64,000 bases of DNA, taken from assembly GCA_041060555.1 (NCBI GenBank), contig JBEUDS010000002.1. One strand, given 5' to 3'. The notes below the pieces were generated by a model. That model was not told the origin of the DNA and made no database searches. It was given only the letters and a program-made list of their open reading frames with translations. Positions 54,483 through 63,368 of the stretch are shown in pieces (positions within the stretch are counted from its first letter, which is position 1; every line of letters begins with the position of its first letter). The DNA is from CAUJIW01 sp963205175 (GTDB taxonomy: Bacteria > Pseudomonadota > Alphaproteobacteria > Sphingomonadales > Sphingomonadaceae). The position numbers and the translations under genes were made by a program.

Positions 54483-55427
54483 TCATGCCAGATACTGTTT
54501 GCCGACCTCCTGGCCCAGCACAATCGTACTGTCGATGAACTCGGTTAGGAATTCGTGCAGGCCTTCCTGAAAAATGTCGTCAATGCGGGCATAACGCAGC
54601 TTGGCATACATCTGGCCAGCCAGCCGCTGCGCCTCCGTTGGCCGGCCATGCCCCTGCCCGATGAGATCGAGATTGGCGGTGATCTGCTCGAAGCAGAACA
54701 GCAGGGAACGCGGCAGTTCGGGGCGCAGGATCAGCAGCTCGGCCACCTGCCAGGGGTGCATCCGGCCGGGATAGACCCAGCGATAGGCGCGCAGCGCCGA
54801 GACGGCGCGCAGGATGGAGGCCCACTGGTAGTAATCGATGACGCCGCCGACCTTGGCTTCCTGGGGCAGCAGCACATGATATTTGACGTCAAGAATGCGC
54901 GCGGTGTTGTCGGCCCGCTCGATGAAGGTGCCAAGCCGTGTGAAGTAGAAGGCGTCGTTGCGCAGCATGGAGTTGGCGTAGGCGCCGTTGAACAGGCCGG
55001 CGCGCTCCTTGGTCCATTCCAGGAAGCGGGTGAGGTTCTCGGCCCGCAGCAGCGCCTCGACGTCGAACTCGCGCACCTCCAGCCAGGTGGTGTTGATGGC
55101 ATCCCACATGTCGGCGGTCAGCGCCGTGCGCACCGAGCGGGAGTTGCGCCGGGCGGTCTCGAAGCAGGACAGGATGGAGGAGTTGTTGTCGGGGTCGCGC
55201 ACCAGATAGTCGATGGCGGCCTCCGGTGTCACCTCCTCGCCATGCCTGGCGACGAAGCCTTCCTCGCAGCCGGCGGCGACGATCGCCGAATGCCATTCGT
55301 TGGCGTCGCCGTTGCTGGCGGTGGTGCCGGTGAGCCGCTGGGCGACCTGGATCAGGCGGGCGACATATTCGGCACGCTCCATGTAGCGGGCGAGCCAGAA
55401 CAGGTTCTCGGCGGTGCGGGCGAGCAT
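54483..55427 (-). CDS. alpha-E domain protein (DUF403)
   Basis: 314 residues from an ATG at 55427. The N-terminus MLARTAENLFWLARYMERAE and later LFNGAYANSMLRND, FIERADNTARILDVKYH and AYRWVYPGRMHPWQVAELL are signatures of the all-helical alpha-E family. That family co-occurs with permuted ATP-grasp proteins, transglutaminases and Anbu. It has been predicted to act in a peptide- or amide-forming pathway, but no activity is proven. It overlaps the ATP-grasp stop by one base (TGATG), so the two are coupled. The longer open frame upstream is the ATP-grasp gene in the wrong frame. Confidence 0.92.
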   Translation of the reverse strand: MLARTAENLFWLARYMERAEYVARLIQVAQRLTGTTASNGDANEWHSAIVAAGCEEGFVARHGEEVTPEAAIDYLVRDPDNNSSILSCFETARRNSRSVRTALTADMWDAINTTWLEVREFDVEALLRAENLTRFLEWTKERAGLFNGAYANSMLRNDAFYFTRLGTFIERADNTARILDVKYHVLLPQEAKVGGVIDYYQWASILRAVSALRAYRWVYPGRMHPWQVAELLILRPELPRSLLFCFEQITANLDLIGQGHGRPTEAQRLAGQMYAKLRYARIDDIFQEGLHEFLTEFIDSTIVLGQEVGKQYLA

Positions 55428-56848
55428 CAGTCCATCTCCTCCAGCACCCAGGTATCCTTGGTGCCGCCACCCTGACTGGAGTTGACCACCAGCGAACCTT
55501 CCTTCAGCGCCACCCGGGTCAGACCGCCGGGCACCAGCCGCACCTCCTGTCCCACCAGCACGAACGGCCGCAGGTCGACATGCCGGGGCGCGACGCCGGC
55601 GTCGACGAAGGTCGGCACGGTGGACAGTGCCAGGGTCGGCTGGGCGATGTAGTCGGCCGGCCGGGCCTTGATCCTGGCGGCGAAGGCTTCCCGCTCGGCG
55701 GTGCTGGCATGGGGGCCGACCAGCATGCCGTAGCCGCCCGACCCGTGCACCACCTTGACCACCAGTTCGGCCAGATGCTCGATCACGTATTTCAGGTCGT
55801 CCGGCTTGGCGCATTCCCAGGTCGGGACGTTCCGCAGGATCGGCTCCTCGCCGAGGTAGAAGCGGATCATCTCCGGCACATGGCAGTAGACCGCCTTGTC
55901 GTCGGCGATGCCCGCACCCGGCGCGTTGGCCAACGTCAGGTTGCCGGCACGGTAGGCGTGCATCAGGCCGGGTACGCCCAGCATCGAGTCGGGCCGGAAC
56001 ACCAGGGGGTCGAGATAGTCATCGTCAATGCGCCGGTAGAGCACGTCGAGCCGGGTCAGTCCGCGCGTGGTGCGCATGTAGCAGACATTGTCCTCCACCA
56101 CGAGGTCGGCGGCTTCCACCAGCTCGATGCCCATCTCGTCGGCGAGGAAGCTGTGCTCGTAATAGGCGCTGTTGTAGATGCCCGGCGTCAGCAGCGCGAT
56201 GCGGGGTTCACCCCGGCACCGGGGCGGCGCCACCGAGCGCAGCGTCTCGAACAGTTCCTCGGGGTAATGGGCGACCGGCGCCACGTGGGCGCGCCGGAAC
56301 AGGTCCGGGAACAGCCGCATCATCACTTCCCGGTTCTCCAGCATGTAGGAGACGCCGGAGGGTGTGCGGCAGTTGTCCTCCAGCACGTAGAAGTCGTTGG
56401 GGCCGGTGCGCACCATGTCGATGCCCGCGACATGGGTATAGACGCCCTGCGGTGGCTGGAAGCCCATCATTTCGGGACGGAACTGCGGGTTGGTGAGGAT
56501 CAGCCGCTCCGGCACGCGCCCGGCGCGCAGGATTTCCTGGCCGTTGTAGATATCGCCGATGAAGGCGTTGAGCGCCTTCACCCGCTGTTCAAGGCCCCGG
56601 CGCAGGGACGCCCACTCGGTGGCGTCCAGCACGCGGGGGATCATGTCGAAGGGAATCAGGCGTTCGGGGTCGCCGCCCTCGGTATAGACCGCGAAAGTGA
56701 TGCCGATTCGGCGGAACAGCGCGTCGGCTTCGCGGCGCTTGAGTTCCAGCAGGTCCGGTGGCGTGTCGTCCAGCCAGGCCTGGACCACTTCGTACTGCGA
56801 CCGAAGCTGGCCGTCAGTGCCCCCCATCTCGTCGTAAGCGCCCGCCAT
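55427..56848 (-). CDS. circularly permuted ATP-grasp protein
   Basis: 473 residues from an ATG at 56848 after GGGAGGG. Motifs of the permuted ATP-grasp type II family are clear: TFAVYTEGGDPERLIPFDMIPR, FIGDIYNGQEIL, DFYVLEDNCRTPSGVSYMLENR, TRGLTRLDVLYRRIDDDYLDP and the C-terminal VVKVVHGSGGYGMLVGP. Such proteins are predicted ligases that join a carboxylate and an amine at the cost of ATP. It is the first gene of the cluster and is divergent from sodC. Confidence 0.93.
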   Translation of the reverse strand: MAGAYDEMGGTDGQLRSQYEVVQAWLDDTPPDLLELKRREADALFRRIGITFAVYTEGGDPERLIPFDMIPRVLDATEWASLRRGLEQRVKALNAFIGDIYNGQEILRAGRVPERLILTNPQFRPEMMGFQPPQGVYTHVAGIDMVRTGPNDFYVLEDNCRTPSGVSYMLENREVMMRLFPDLFRRAHVAPVAHYPEELFETLRSVAPPRCRGEPRIALLTPGIYNSAYYEHSFLADEMGIELVEAADLVVEDNVCYMRTTRGLTRLDVLYRRIDDDYLDPLVFRPDSMLGVPGLMHAYRAGNLTLANAPGAGIADDKAVYCHVPEMIRFYLGEEPILRNVPTWECAKPDDLKYVIEHLAELVVKVVHGSGGYGMLVGPHASTAEREAFAARIKARPADYIAQPTLALSTVPTFVDAGVAPRHVDLRPFVLVGQEVRLVPGGLTRVALKEGSLVVNSSQGGGTKDTWVLEEMD

Positions 56849-57011
56849 AGCCCTCCCGATGCGTCTCGTGTTGCGGTGCAGCATTGGCAGAGTGAAGCGA
56901 TGTCACGCGCCCGTCAAGCAGCCTTCTGTCGCAATTCGGTTGGGCGACGACCTGCATTCGGCTTATCTGGTGTGGATTGTTCAGATGAGAGTCGCACGGG
57001 AGGAGATTACC

Positions 57012-57566
57012 ATGCTGCACGCCCCTCGTTTCGTCATCGCCGCAGTGCTCGTCCTGTCTGCCCCCGCCGCTGTTGTCGCGGGCACGGCCGAGCACCATCA
57101 CGCCGAGGCCGCTCGGGCATCGGCGCTGCTGCACGATGCCGCCGGCAATCTTGTCGGCATGCTGACCTTGCACGGGGCGACGGACGGGCATCTGATGGTG
57201 AGGGGCGACCTGAGCGGACTGACGCCGGGTGAACATGGCTTCCACATTCACGAGAAAGGTGTTTGCGAAGCGCCGTTCACGTCAGCCGGCGGTCACTTCA
57301 ACCCTGCCGGCAGACAGCACGGTCGCGACAACCCGCAGGGTCGTCACGCCGGTGACCTGTCCAACATCGCGGTTGGCCCGGATGGCACGGCGAAGGTCCA
57401 CCAGATGCTGCAGGGCGTGAGCATTGCCGGCGAGGGCGGGCTGCCGGCCGTGCTCGACGCCGATGGCGCGGCGTTCATCGTGCATGCCGATCCGGATGAC
57501 AACAGGTCTGATCCCGCCGGCAATGCCGGGCCGCGGGTGGCCTGCGGGGTCATCACCCCGCGCTGA
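57012..57566 (+). CDS. sodC: periplasmic Cu/Zn superoxide dismutase
   Basis: 184 residues from an ATG at 57012 after AGGAGA. A signal peptide (RFVIAAVLVLSAPAAVVAG) is followed by a short His-rich start (EHHHAE). Metal ligands are in HGFHIHEKG, GGHFNP, GRHAGDLSN and IVHADPDD. The cysteine pair (GVCEAPF and RVACGVI) and the active-site arginine (GPRVACG) are intact. It dismutates periplasmic superoxide. It converges on the MASE3 kinase. Confidence 0.96.
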   Translation: MLHAPRFVIAAVLVLSAPAAVVAGTAEHHHAEAARASALLHDAAGNLVGMLTLHGATDGHLMVRGDLSGLTPGEHGFHIHEKGVCEAPFTSAGGHFNPAGRQHGRDNPQGRHAGDLSNIAVGPDGTAKVHQMLQGVSIAGEGGLPAVLDADGAAFIVHADPDDNRSDPAGNAGPRVACGVITPR

Positions 57567-57580
57567 GCCGCGTTGCCCGA

Positions 57581-60151
57581 TCAGGCTTCCGGCGCGGCCA
57601 GGTCCGGCACGTCGGACGACGGCATCGCCAGAACCTCGCTGACGGCGGCCAGCAGAGCCTGCGCACTCATTGGCTTCTTGAGGAACCGGCGGATGCCGAG
57701 CCGCCGCGCGCTTTCGGCATCAATGGAGTCGCTGTAGCCCGTGGCCAGAATGATCGGTAGCCGGGGGCGGATCGCCAGCATCGCCCGGGCCAGGTCCGCG
57801 CCCGACATTTCCGGCATGGTCTGATCGGTCAGCACTAGATCGACCGTGTCGGCGGCGATGTCGAAGGTCGCCAGTGCATCGCGGGCGTTGCTGAAGACCA
57901 CCACCTGATAGCCGCTGCCCTCCAGCAACTCCCGGAGGAAATTGGCGAGCGATCCCTTGTCCTCGACGATCCAGATCACCTGGCGGGTCTTGTCGGCCAT
58001 CGAGAGGGAACCAGCAGCCGGGTTGTGGGCGCTTGGCGGCGGCGGCGACGCCGCCGCAGGGGCGTCCGCAGTCGCGGGCACGGCGGGCAGCAGCACGCTG
58101 AAGCACGCGCCGCCGGTGCGGCGGTTGCGTACCGATATATGACCACCGACATTGCGGACGATGCCCTGTACCACGGACAGGCCGAGGCCTGAGCCCTTGC
58201 CGACGCCTTTGGTGGTGAAGAAGGGGTCGAAGATGCGCGGCAACATCTCCTCATCGATGCCGTGACCGGTGTCCTTGACCAGCAGCTCGATGCGCTCAGG
58301 CTCTGGTGGCAGTTCGGTGGGCAGGCCATCCAGTTCGGGCGGCTGATAACGACGCGCCTCGATGATGATGCAGCCGTGTTCGCCAATGGCGTCTCGGGCA
58401 TTGATGAGGAGGTTCATCAGAACCTGCTGAAGGTCGACGATATCGATCGCCACCGGGGGTAGACCGGGCTGCACCCGAGATTCCAGCGAGATGCCGGAGG
58501 GCATGGTCGGGTGCAGCATGGCGATGGTCTGGCGGATTGCCGGTTCGACGGCGAGCGGCGTGGCGATGGGGCGCACCTGGGTGCGGCTGTAGGCCAGCAG
58601 TTTCGCCACCAGGTCGCGCGCGCGTTCGCTGGCATTGCCAATCTCGCGCAGATAATGCGCCAGTTTCGATGATTTGTCGGGGACCATCCGCTCAAGCGCC
58701 AGATCGGCATAGCCCATGATGGTCGCCAGGATGTTGTTGAAGTCGTGCGCGATGCCGCCGGTCAACTGGCCCAGCGCTTCCATTTTCTGGGACTGCTGCA
58801 ACTGCTGCTGCAATTGCAACCGTTCGACTTCCGCCTCGCGCAGGGCGGTGATGTCGGCAATGGCGGTGAGGCCCAGAATCGGCCGGCCTTTGTCGTCGCG
58901 CAACAACGTGGAGGTTATGAAGCCCCACACCAGTTTGCCGTCCTTGCGCCGATAGCGTTTCTCCAGCGTGAGTTCGGGTACCTCACCCCTGAGCAGCCTG
59001 TCATACATCGCGAGGTTGGAGGGGCGGTCCTCCTCGAAGGTGAATTCGCCGAACCAGCGGCCAAGCAACTCCTCTGGCCGATAGCCGAGGAAGGTGCAGA
59101 AGCGGCGGTTGACCTGGAGTATCCGTCCCGACACTGGTTCGACCTGGGTCATGCCGACGGCGGTAAGATCAAATATCTGCTGGAAGCGGCTGTTGGCCTT
59201 GGCGAGGTTCTCGCGCTCACGTTGCAGCTCGACATAGGGCGCGCGCAGGCTGAGCACGAACTCCGCACGATACAGGATGAGGTAGGCGACCACCTTGTAG
59301 CCATGACCCATCAGGTTGAAGACGTCGTTGGTCACCCGGTACTGGGTGAACAGCGCCTCGCCGAGTGCAGAGATGGCCGCGGCGGCGAACATCAGCATGT
59401 TCTCGCCTGGTTGCCGGCGATGCGCGCGCCACAGGAAGGCGAGTGCCGCGATGGTGAACAGCGCGGTGATCAGTATTTCCGCGCGGATCTTGAAGTCGGT
59501 GAGCCCTGTGCCGGGCATGTAGGTATCCGGCAGCGTCTCCGGCGCGAACAGGACGAGGCCAAAAATGGCGCCCGCGACTGACAGATAAAAGCCCAGCAGG
59601 CCGACGCGCAGCCAGGGCGTTCGCAGCGGGCCGTAGGGCAGAAAGGCGACCAGTGCCAGTGTCGCCGCGATGAAGAGGCGTGCGGGCAGCCAGAAGGCAA
59701 TGCCTTTCTCGGCGCCGGCGGGCGTCACCAGATCCGGCATGCCGGGGAAGGACATGGCATGGCCAAGGTCCAACACCGCGGCGCCCAGCATGGCGCAGGC
59801 GACCATGACCATGCGGCCGGGCTGCTGGGTCGAGAGCTGGTGATAGTTCACGCCGAACACCAGCACGCCGATGACGATGGCGCAGATCTCCATCATCAGG
59901 TGCAGCATGGCGTAGCTGGACCGATCAATGAAGTGGTCGGGCAGTGGCAGGACGAACGCGGCGACGGTCATCACGGCCATGACGGCCACCAGGCCCAGCA
60001 GGCCGCGGGATGCGGAGTCCGACCACAGCGGGCTCGATTCGCGCATGGGCTGCTCGGCGGGAATCACCAGATGAATGCTCTGGTTGATGCGGTTGTCCCG
60101 GTTTTGATCATGTATGCCTGCCCTGAGCATTCGCCCGGCACGCGCCGTCAT
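57581..60151 (-). CDS. membrane hybrid histidine kinase with MASE3 sensor, PAS and receiver
   Basis: 856 residues. A membrane sensor of about 7-8 helices spans about 45-300. It includes the MASE3 motif LDLGHAMSFPGMPDLVTP. A PAS domain lies at about 320-450 (FDLTAVGMTQVEPVSGRI). The H-box GGIAHDFNN puts His near 469, followed by a HATPase domain (NLLINARDAI, DTGHGID, GSGLGLSVVQG). A C-terminal receiver has its Asp near 775 (LVLTDQTMPEMSG). Start ATG at 60151 after AAGAGG; a Met at 60046 is an alternative. The MASE3 ligand is unknown. No separate regulator is adjacent. Confidence 0.92.
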   Translation of the reverse strand: MTARAGRMLRAGIHDQNRDNRINQSIHLVIPAEQPMRESSPLWSDSASRGLLGLVAVMAVMTVAAFVLPLPDHFIDRSSYAMLHLMMEICAIVIGVLVFGVNYHQLSTQQPGRMVMVACAMLGAAVLDLGHAMSFPGMPDLVTPAGAEKGIAFWLPARLFIAATLALVAFLPYGPLRTPWLRVGLLGFYLSVAGAIFGLVLFAPETLPDTYMPGTGLTDFKIRAEILITALFTIAALAFLWRAHRRQPGENMLMFAAAAISALGEALFTQYRVTNDVFNLMGHGYKVVAYLILYRAEFVLSLRAPYVELQRERENLAKANSRFQQIFDLTAVGMTQVEPVSGRILQVNRRFCTFLGYRPEELLGRWFGEFTFEEDRPSNLAMYDRLLRGEVPELTLEKRYRRKDGKLVWGFITSTLLRDDKGRPILGLTAIADITALREAEVERLQLQQQLQQSQKMEALGQLTGGIAHDFNNILATIMGYADLALERMVPDKSSKLAHYLREIGNASERARDLVAKLLAYSRTQVRPIATPLAVEPAIRQTIAMLHPTMPSGISLESRVQPGLPPVAIDIVDLQQVLMNLLINARDAIGEHGCIIIEARRYQPPELDGLPTELPPEPERIELLVKDTGHGIDEEMLPRIFDPFFTTKGVGKGSGLGLSVVQGIVRNVGGHISVRNRRTGGACFSVLLPAVPATADAPAAASPPPPSAHNPAAGSLSMADKTRQVIWIVEDKGSLANFLRELLEGSGYQVVVFSNARDALATFDIAADTVDLVLTDQTMPEMSGADLARAMLAIRPRLPIILATGYSDSIDAESARRLGIRRFLKKPMSAQALLAAVSEVLAMPSSDVPDLAAPEA

Positions 60152-60260
60152 GGCTGCCGGACCTCTTCTTTAGCGTTGTCTAACATGACAGGGTGAGGGC
60201 CATCAATGCATGGCGCTTGCCGGTCGCGTTCCTGCTGCGAACAGCCTGGTTGGGAACAGC

Positions 60261-60295
60261 GACGCCCCGGCGCCGACTGCGGCGCGCGGGGCGTC
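60261..60295. repeat. strong GC-rich hairpin between asd and the hybrid kinase gene
   Basis: GACGCCCCGGCGCCG (60261-60275) pairs with CGGCGC-G-CGGGGCGTC (60280-60295) across an ACTG loop, with one bulged G. No T-tract follows on either strand. It lies downstream of asd and upstream of the kinase start. Nothing else is assigned in the 60152-60390 gap. Confidence 0.7.
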
Positions 60296-60390
60296 ATGGC
60301 TGCGGGCTCCGCCGCTCGTCTGCTACGAACCGCCGGGGTCATGACTGAGCGGCGCGATCCTGGTCGGAACCAGTCGCGCGCCGCCGGCAA

Positions 60391-61419
60391 TCAGGCCGCC
60401 TTCTTGAGGTGGCGGCGACCCAGCAGTTCGGCGATCTGCACGGCGTTTAGCGCCGCGCCCTTGCGCAGGTTGTCGGACACGCACCACAGCGCCAGGCCGT
60501 TGTCGACCGTCGGGTCCTTGCGGATGCGGCTGACGAAGGTGGCGAAGTCGCCGACGCACTCGATCGGCGTGGTGTAGCCGCCGGCCTCGCGCTTATCGAC
60601 CACCATCACGCCCGGCGCCTCGCGCAGGGCGGCGCGCGCCTGGGCGTCGGTGATCGGCCGTTCGAACTCGATGTTGATGGCTTCCGAGTGGCCGACGAAC
60701 ACCGGCACGCGCACGCAGGTGGCGGTCACCTTGATGTCGGGATCGAGGATCTTGTTGGTCTCGGCCGCCATCTTCCACTCTTCCTTGGTGTAACCGTCCT
60801 CCAGGAAGGTATCGATGTGCGGGATGACGTTGAAGGCGATCTGCTTGGAGAACTTGCGCGCCTCCCGCTGGTCGCCGACGAAGATCGCCCGGGTCTGCTC
60901 GAACAGCTCGTCCATGCCGTCCTTGCCGGCGCCCGACACCGACTGGTAGGTCGAGACGACGACGCGCTTGATGCCGGCCAGATCGTGCAGCGGCTTCAGC
61001 GCCACCACCATCTGCGCGGTCGAGCAGTTGGGGTTGGCGATGATGTTCTTCTTCTTGTAGCCGTCGATGGCGTCCGGGTTCACTTCCGGCACGATCAGCG
61101 GCACATCCGGGTCCATGCGGAAGTAAGAGGCGTTGTCGATGACGACGCAGCCCTGGGCGGCGATCTTCGGGCCCCACACCTTCGACACCTCGGAGCCGGC
61201 CGACATCAGGCAGATGTCCCAGCCGGTGAAGTCGAAGTGTTCGAGGTTCTTGCACTTCAGCGTCTTGCCGCTTTCGCCCAGCTCCACCTCGTTGCCCACC
61301 GAGCGCGACGAGGCGAGCGCCGCGATCTCATCGGCGGGGAACTGGCGCTCGGCCAGGATGTTGAGCATTTCGCGGCCCACGTTGCCGGTGGCGCCGACCA
61401 CAGCGACACGATAACCCAT
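60391..61419 (-). CDS. asd: aspartate-semialdehyde dehydrogenase
   Basis: 342 residues from an ATG at 61419 with GGAGAG upstream. It reduces aspartyl phosphate to aspartate semialdehyde for lysine, threonine, methionine and diaminopimelate. The NADP motif VAVVGATGNVGREML, the active-site Cys in IANPNCSTAQMV and the catalytic His region RVPVFVGHSEAINIEF are present. The longer open frame to 61479 would run across the promoter. Confidence 0.96.
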   Translation of the reverse strand: MGYRVAVVGATGNVGREMLNILAERQFPADEIAALASSRSVGNEVELGESGKTLKCKNLEHFDFTGWDICLMSAGSEVSKVWGPKIAAQGCVVIDNASYFRMDPDVPLIVPEVNPDAIDGYKKKNIIANPNCSTAQMVVALKPLHDLAGIKRVVVSTYQSVSGAGKDGMDELFEQTRAIFVGDQREARKFSKQIAFNVIPHIDTFLEDGYTKEEWKMAAETNKILDPDIKVTATCVRVPVFVGHSEAINIEFERPITDAQARAALREAPGVMVVDKREAGGYTTPIECVGDFATFVSRIRKDPTVDNGLALWCVSDNLRKGAALNAVQIAELLGRRHLKKAA

Positions 61420-61450
61420 GTTGGTCTCTCCAGAACTTCGAGTGCGGGGG

Positions 61451-61479
61451 CATATGATCCCCCGTTGCGTATTTGACAA
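61451..61479 (-). promoter_or_regulatory. candidate promoter for asd
   Basis: On the minus strand TTGTCA (61479-61474) and CATATG (61456-61451) are separated by 17 bases, giving a start near 61445 and a leader of about 25 bases before the asd ATG. Confidence 0.5.
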
Positions 61480-61494
61480 GATTTCTTTTTGATC

Positions 61495-61512
61495 CTTGCG
61501 TTAAAACGCAAG
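61495..61512. repeat. perfect hairpin just after leuB
   Basis: CTTGCGTT (61495-61502) and AACGCAAG (61505-61512) form an 8-bp stem immediately downstream of the leuB stop. No T-tract follows in the leuB direction, so terminator function is uncertain. Confidence 0.6.
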
Positions 61513-61513
61513 A

Positions 61514-62620
61514 TTATTTCAATTTATCCAGCGTGGCGATGATGGCGTCGCCCATGCCGGCGGTGCCGACCCGCGTGCAGCCTTCCGCGAACACGTCGCC
61601 GGTGCGGATGCCGGCGTCCAGCGTCGCCGAGACCGCCCGTTCCAGCAGGTCGGCGTCGTCACCGCGGTTGAAGCTGAAGCGCAGGCACATGGCCAGGCTG
61701 AGGATGGTGGCGCACGGATTGGCCAGGCCCTGGCCGGCGATGTCCGGCGCGCTGCCGTGGATCGGCTCGTACAGCGCCGCCTGTTTGCCGGTGGCGGGGT
61801 CCTTGGCGCCGAGCGACGCCGACGGCAGCATGCCGAGCGAGCCGGTCAGCATCGCCGCCTCGTCCGACAGCAGGTCGCCGAACAGGTTATCGGTGAGGAT
61901 GACATCGAACTGCTTGGGGTTCTTCACCAGCTGCATGGCGCAGTTGTCGGCGAGCATGTGGTCGAGCTGGATGGCGGCATATTCCGCCGCGTGCAGCGCG
62001 CTCACTTCCTCCTTCCACAGCAGGCCGGACTCCATGACGTTGGATTTCTCCGCCGAGGTCACCTTGCCGCGCCGCTTGGCGGCCAGCTCGAAGGCGACCC
62101 GTGCCACGCGATGGATCTCGCTGGTGGTGTAGACCTGGGTGTTGACGCCGCGACGCTCGCCGTTGGCCAGGGTCTCGATGCCGCGCGGGGTGCCGAAATA
62201 GACGCCGCCGGTCAGTTCGCGCACGAACAGCAGGTCGAGGCCCTCGACGAACTGGCGCTTCAGCGACGAGGCATCCGCCAGCGCCGGGAAGCAGATCGCC
62301 GGGCGCAGGTTGGCGAACAGCTCCAGCTCCTTGCGCAGGCCGAGCAGGCCGGCCTCGGGGCGCTTGTCATAGCTCTGGCCGACCCACTTCGGGCCGCCCA
62401 CCGCGCCCATCAGCACGGCGTCGGCGGCGCGGGCCCTGGCCAGCGCCGCGTCGGTCAGCGGCACGCCATGGGCGTCGATGGAGGCGCCGCCCAGCAGGTC
62501 CTCCGAGGTGGTGACGTCGAGGCCGCGGTTGGCCTGGAACCAGGCCAGCACCTTCTTGGCTTCGGCCACCACTTCAGGACCGATGCCGTCGCCGGGGAGA
62601 AGGAGGAGGGAGAAGGTCAT
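61514..62620 (-). CDS. leuB: 3-isopropylmalate dehydrogenase
   Basis: 368 residues. It oxidatively decarboxylates 3-isopropylmalate in leucine synthesis. LLLLPGDGIGPEVVAEA, the arginine region (LRKELELFANLRPA), DLLFVRELTGGVYFG with the conserved acidic and tyrosine residues, TDNLFGDLLSDEAAMLTGSLGMLPSASLG and EPIHGSAPDIAGQGLANP are all present. The start could be 62620 or the ATG at 62629. It follows leuD in the leuC-leuD-leuB order on the minus strand. Confidence 0.95.
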   Translation of the reverse strand: MTFSLLLLPGDGIGPEVVAEAKKVLAWFQANRGLDVTTSEDLLGGASIDAHGVPLTDAALARARAADAVLMGAVGGPKWVGQSYDKRPEAGLLGLRKELELFANLRPAICFPALADASSLKRQFVEGLDLLFVRELTGGVYFGTPRGIETLANGERRGVNTQVYTTSEIHRVARVAFELAAKRRGKVTSAEKSNVMESGLLWKEEVSALHAAEYAAIQLDHMLADNCAMQLVKNPKQFDVILTDNLFGDLLSDEAAMLTGSLGMLPSASLGAKDPATGKQAALYEPIHGSAPDIAGQGLANPCATILSLAMCLRFSFNRGDDADLLERAVSATLDAGIRTGDVFAEGCTRVGTAGMGDAIIATLDKLK

Positions 62621-62730
62621 GTGGGACATCCTGTCTGTCTTGGTGTGTGTGCCCGGCCGTCATGACCGGCGGCAGGCGCATGGAGGCCCGGAGCCGGTCC
62701 GGGCCTGGCGCCGGAAGAGTGTGTCGGGCT

Positions 62731-63357
62731 TCAGCCCTGGCGCTCGATGCCGGCCTTGCCCGACAGCCAGGGTTTGGTCGCCTTCTGCGTCGCCTCGTAG
62801 GCGGCGATGTTGTCGCCCATCTGCAAGGTGATGCCGATCTCATCGAGCCCGTTCATCAGGCAGTGCTTGCGGAACGGGTCGATCTCGAAGCTGAAGCGGT
62901 CCTGGAACGGCGTCGTCACCACCTGGTTTTCCAGGTCGATGGTGATTTCAGCCTCCGTTGCCACCTCCAGCAGCCGGTCGACGGCGTCCTGCGGCAGCAC
63001 CACCGCCAGCAGGCCGTTCTTGAAGGCGTTGCCGGAGAAGATGTCGGAATAGGACGGCGCGATGATCGCCTTGACGCCGAGGTCGGCGAGCGCCCAGGCG
63101 GCATGCTCACGGCTGGAGCCGCAGCCGAAGTTGTCGCCGGCGATCAGGATCGGCGCGCCCTTGTACTGCGGCTGGTTGAAAATGGCTTCCGGGTTCTCCG
63201 AGCCATCGGCGTTGAAGCGGATGGTCTTGAAGGCGCCACGGCCCAGCCCCGAGCGCGAGATCGACTTCAGATACTCGGCCGGGATGATGACGTCGGTGTC
63301 GACATTGCGCTGCCCGAACGGGATGGCGGTGCCGGTGAGGGTCTTGAAAGCGTCCAT
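62731..63357 (-). CDS. leuD: 3-isopropylmalate dehydratase small subunit
   Basis: 208 residues from an ATG at 63357. With LeuC it isomerises 2- to 3-isopropylmalate. AIPFGQRNVDTDVIIPAEYLK, ILIAGDNFGCGSSREHAAWAL and APSYSDIFSGNAFKNGLL are diagnostic of the swivel subunit. It lies 11 bases after leuC. The 110-base gap to leuB contains a perfect stem (AGGCCCGG/CCGGGCCT, 62684-62706) with no T-tract. Confidence 0.96.
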   Translation of the reverse strand: MDAFKTLTGTAIPFGQRNVDTDVIIPAEYLKSISRSGLGRGAFKTIRFNADGSENPEAIFNQPQYKGAPILIAGDNFGCGSSREHAAWALADLGVKAIIAPSYSDIFSGNAFKNGLLAVVLPQDAVDRLLEVATEAEITIDLENQVVTTPFQDRFSFEIDPFRKHCLMNGLDEIGITLQMGDNIAAYEATQKATKPWLSGKAGIERQG

Positions 63358-63368
63358 GGTCTGTCTCC

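Noticed and set aside
54483..55814. Longer N-terminal version of the alpha-E protein (443 codons)
   Set aside because: The extra part overlaps the conserved C-terminus of the ATP-grasp gene in another frame. The ATG at 55427 gives the true family N-terminus.
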